A stretch of DNA of 64,000 bases from Gaiellasilicea sp963731615 (GTDB lineage: Bacteria > Actinomycetota > Thermoleophilia > Gaiellales > Gaiellaceae). The notes below the pieces were generated by a model. The model had not been told where the DNA came from. It ran no database searches and saw only the letters and a list, made by a program, of their open reading frames with translations. Numbering within the stretch: the stretch's first letter is position 1; the number at the start of each line of letters is the position of its first letter. The translations under genes were made by a program, and so were the position numbers. The DNA lies in contig CAVSWD010000008.1 in the NCBI GenBank assembly GCA_963731615.1, positions 434,001 through 498,000 of the forward strand. Reading direction: 5' to 3'. This document shows, one piece after another, positions 62,160 to 64,000 of this stretch.

Positions 62160-63969
62160 CGAGCGCCACGAAGGGCATCGCGACGGCGTAGACGACTCCG
62201 GCGACGACGTTGAGGAGCGGCAGCGGCGCGTCGGTGACGAAGATCAGCAGAGCACCGAGAAACGGCCCGACGACAAAGGCGAGCGCCGCGCTGAACACGA
62301 CGAGCGAGGCGACACGCAGCCAGCGGCCGCGGACCAGCTCCGCACTGCGGCGGAGGGCGGCGAGTCCGCGGCAATCCTCGAGCTCGACGGCCTGGGCGAG
62401 CAGCGACCAGCGGACGGCGAACCAGATCGCAACCGGGATCAGGAAGCCGGTCGCGACGAGCGCCATCAGCACGAGCGTCGCGAGCCCGAGCGCGCGCAGA
62501 AGCGGCCTGGTCTTCCCGAGCGCAATCCGGTACGCCTCGACCGGCCCGATCGAGCGGCCGGCGTCGAGCTGGACGAGCGCACATGCCGTCGCCGCCTGGA
62601 CGAGCCCGAGCCCGAGCAGCGTCAGCGTCAAGCCGAGCGCGACCAGGAACAAGGCGAGAGCCCCGGCCGACTCCCCCGTCGTCTCGACGCCGACGAACCC
62701 GAAGCCGCCGACCACGAGCGCCTGCACGAACGAGATCAGCAGCGAGAGCGGAATGAAGAGGACGCCGAGACCGAGGAAGAGTCGAGCCCGCGAGAGGTAC
62801 ATCCGTCCGGATGCGGACAGGATCTGACCCCACCGCCTGCGGCGTGCCACCCGCAGCGGCATCGCGGGACTCCAGGCGGTCCGCGTCGCAAGGTAGATCG
62901 CAAGCGCGAGGAATCCTGCGAGGACGAGCAGTGTCAGCCCGGGCTCGCGGAGGAGCTTGATCAGGCCGCGCGACCCCGCCGCCACCGCCGAACAGAAGAA
63001 GTCCGTCGCGTCCGTCCCGAAGACGCCGGCGGTCGGCACCGCGTAGCTGCGTGCGCGCCAGTCCTCCGACCAGGTGATCGGCTCCGTCCACTGCGTCTTC
63101 AGATTGGGGCCGGTTGGCCCGTTGAAGAACGCGGGCTGGAACTCGCCCCAGCGTCCTTCGAAGGCGATCCACGGGAAGGCGGCTCGAGCCGCATCCTCGT
63201 CGCTCGGGATCGTCTCGACCGCAGGCCGGAGCTCGACGTGCGGGCCGACGGTGTTGTCGCACCCGACACCGGCCTCGGCCGAGCTGCCGATGTAGAGCGC
63301 CTCCGTGTACTTGTTCGCGTGCGAGCCGGCCGCCGGGTAGACGACGGGGTGCGTCCCGTCGACGAGCTCGAGCTTCTCGTCCTCCCAGTCGGCCCGCTCC
63401 GCACCCTCGTGCGAGCTGTAGCCGATCTCGACCGGCTTCTCACCGAGCGCCTCCCCCGCGTCGTCGGCCTCGAAGACGAGCTGCACCATCTCCCAGTCGC
63501 CTTCGTGCAGGTTGTTGAACTCGTTGAAGACGTAGAAGAACCAGTACTGGAGCGCAACCCGGCCGGGACTTCCTGAATCCGATGCGACGTGCGCGTAGAT
63601 CGTCGGCTCGCCGTCCTCGACCAGGTGGCGCTGCCAGCGCTCGTAGTCGCAACCAGGGTCAAGCGCGTTGCCGGGAAAGTCGAGGTGATACGAGAAGCGG
63701 CCGACGAGGTCGTCGGCCTCGGGTCCGATCTCGACGAGGTTGGAGGCCGTCCACGGCCCCCGTAGCGCCACGCCGGCGTCATCCATGAGGAGGTCGACGT
63801 CGAGCGGGTCGAACGGCTCACCCGGACCGCACTCCTCGGCCTGCTCGACGAGGCGCACCACCGGCGCGTACCGCTCCGCGAGCGCGCGCTCGTCGTCGAG
63901 ATCGGCGGCCGCGACGGCCGGCGCGGCAAGCGCGAGCAGCGCCGTCAGCGCCGTGAGGAGGCATTTCAT
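62062..63969 (-). CDS. Vps62-like domain joined to multipass membrane domain
   Basis: The 635-residue protein starts at ATG 63969 with a signal peptide KCLLTALTALLALAAPAVAA. Residues 25-330 resemble the Vps62/DUF946 family: ALAERYAPVVRLVEQAEECG, FNNLHEGDWEMVQLVFEADD, VYPAAGSHANKYTEALYI and WIAFEGRWGEFQPAFFNGPT. After a helix at 345-363 (LTLLVLAGFLALAIYLATRT) comes a six-helix membrane block (FIPLSLLISFVQALVVGGFG, LGLATLVLMALVATGFLIPV) like glycerophosphodiester phosphodiesterase membrane domains. Function unknown. Confidence 0.78.
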   Translation of the reverse strand: MKCLLTALTALLALAAPAVAAADLDDERALAERYAPVVRLVEQAEECGPGEPFDPLDVDLLMDDAGVALRGPWTASNLVEIGPEADDLVGRFSYHLDFPGNALDPGCDYERWQRHLVEDGEPTIYAHVASDSGSPGRVALQYWFFYVFNEFNNLHEGDWEMVQLVFEADDAGEALGEKPVEIGYSSHEGAERADWEDEKLELVDGTHPVVYPAAGSHANKYTEALYIGSSAEAGVGCDNTVGPHVELRPAVETIPSDEDAARAAFPWIAFEGRWGEFQPAFFNGPTGPNLKTQWTEPITWSEDWRARSYAVPTAGVFGTDATDFFCSAVAAGSRGLIKLLREPGLTLLVLAGFLALAIYLATRTAWSPAMPLRVARRRRWGQILSASGRMYLSRARLFLGLGVLFIPLSLLISFVQALVVGGFGFVGVETTGESAGALALFLVALGLTLTLLGLGLVQAATACALVQLDAGRSIGPVEAYRIALGKTRPLLRALGLATLVLMALVATGFLIPVAIWFAVRWSLLAQAVELEDCRGLAALRRSAELVRGRWLRVASLVVFSAALAFVVGPFLGALLIFVTDAPLPLLNVVAGVVYAVAMPFVALVTSYVYFDSRVRLELEPADEPHELPAEIQLSV

Positions 63970-64000
63970 GTCACCGGTTTCGACGCGAAGATGTCCATTC

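Overview
This window is chromosomal DNA from a very GC-rich bacterium, most likely an actinobacterium. The reasons are an actinobacterial-style pdxS-pdxT-yebC plus ruvC-ruvA-ruvB gene set, a HelD-type helicase, a Tad/Flp pilus locus without an outer-membrane secretin, frequent GTG/TTG starts, and many TGATG or ATGA start-stop overlaps. A Thermoleophilia/Gaiellales-like member is my guess from general gene style only. I saw no insertion sequence, integrase, phage gene, CRISPR array or rRNA.

Layout. 1-4.9 kb: HelD-type helicase (cut by the window edge), a lytic transglycosylase, then ruvC-ruvA-ruvB on the minus strand with a multi-hairpin element between ruvA and ruvB. 4.9-10.3 kb: a plus-strand block of an FHA regulator, a run of tiny proteins sharing one leader sequence, a membrane M50 metallopeptidase with a PqqD-like domain, an exported Asp/Thr-rich protein with two CxxC motifs and a lipoprotein. 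I read it as an undescribed peptide-maturation or secretion cluster. It separates ruvC from its usual neighbours yebC, pdxT and pdxS (11.7-15 kb). 15.2-24 kb: a Tad pilus operon on the minus strand (two Flp pilins, TadE-like, CpaB, CpaE, CpaF/TadA, a vWA-TadB fusion, TadC, a coiled-coil protein). 24-29.4 kb: an M15-like peptidase, DUF192, membrane proteins, a GYD protein and a tRNA(CAU). 29.4-36.5 kb: YjbQ-like protein, then a polyamine/GABA-type catabolic set (SDR, aldehyde dehydrogenase, PuuD-like amidohydrolase, glutamine synthetase-like ligase, APC permease).

37.3-38.3 kb holds no protein gene. It carries two tandem copies of a promoter plus structured-RNA unit with identical spacing and compensatory base changes. 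I consider these two unrecognised small RNA genes the best-supported novelty of the window. 38.3-64 kb: transporters (MFS, CPA1 antiporter, DHA2 MFS, ThrE-like, APC, Dcu-like), an acyltransferase with SGNH domain, FKBP, a D-2-hydroxyacid dehydrogenase, a Toprim protein, a beta-helix surface protein, a phospholipase D-type enzyme, a PepD-like dipeptidase and several exported proteins of unknown function.

Quality warning. About ten loci carry single-base frame breaks, including pdxT, a pyridoxal phosphate gene whose partner pdxS is intact. In most cases the net length offset is one or two bases and the reading continues cleanly in another frame. Sequencing indels are the simplest explanation, but real decay cannot be excluded, especially at 13.05-14.06 kb where breaks are very dense.
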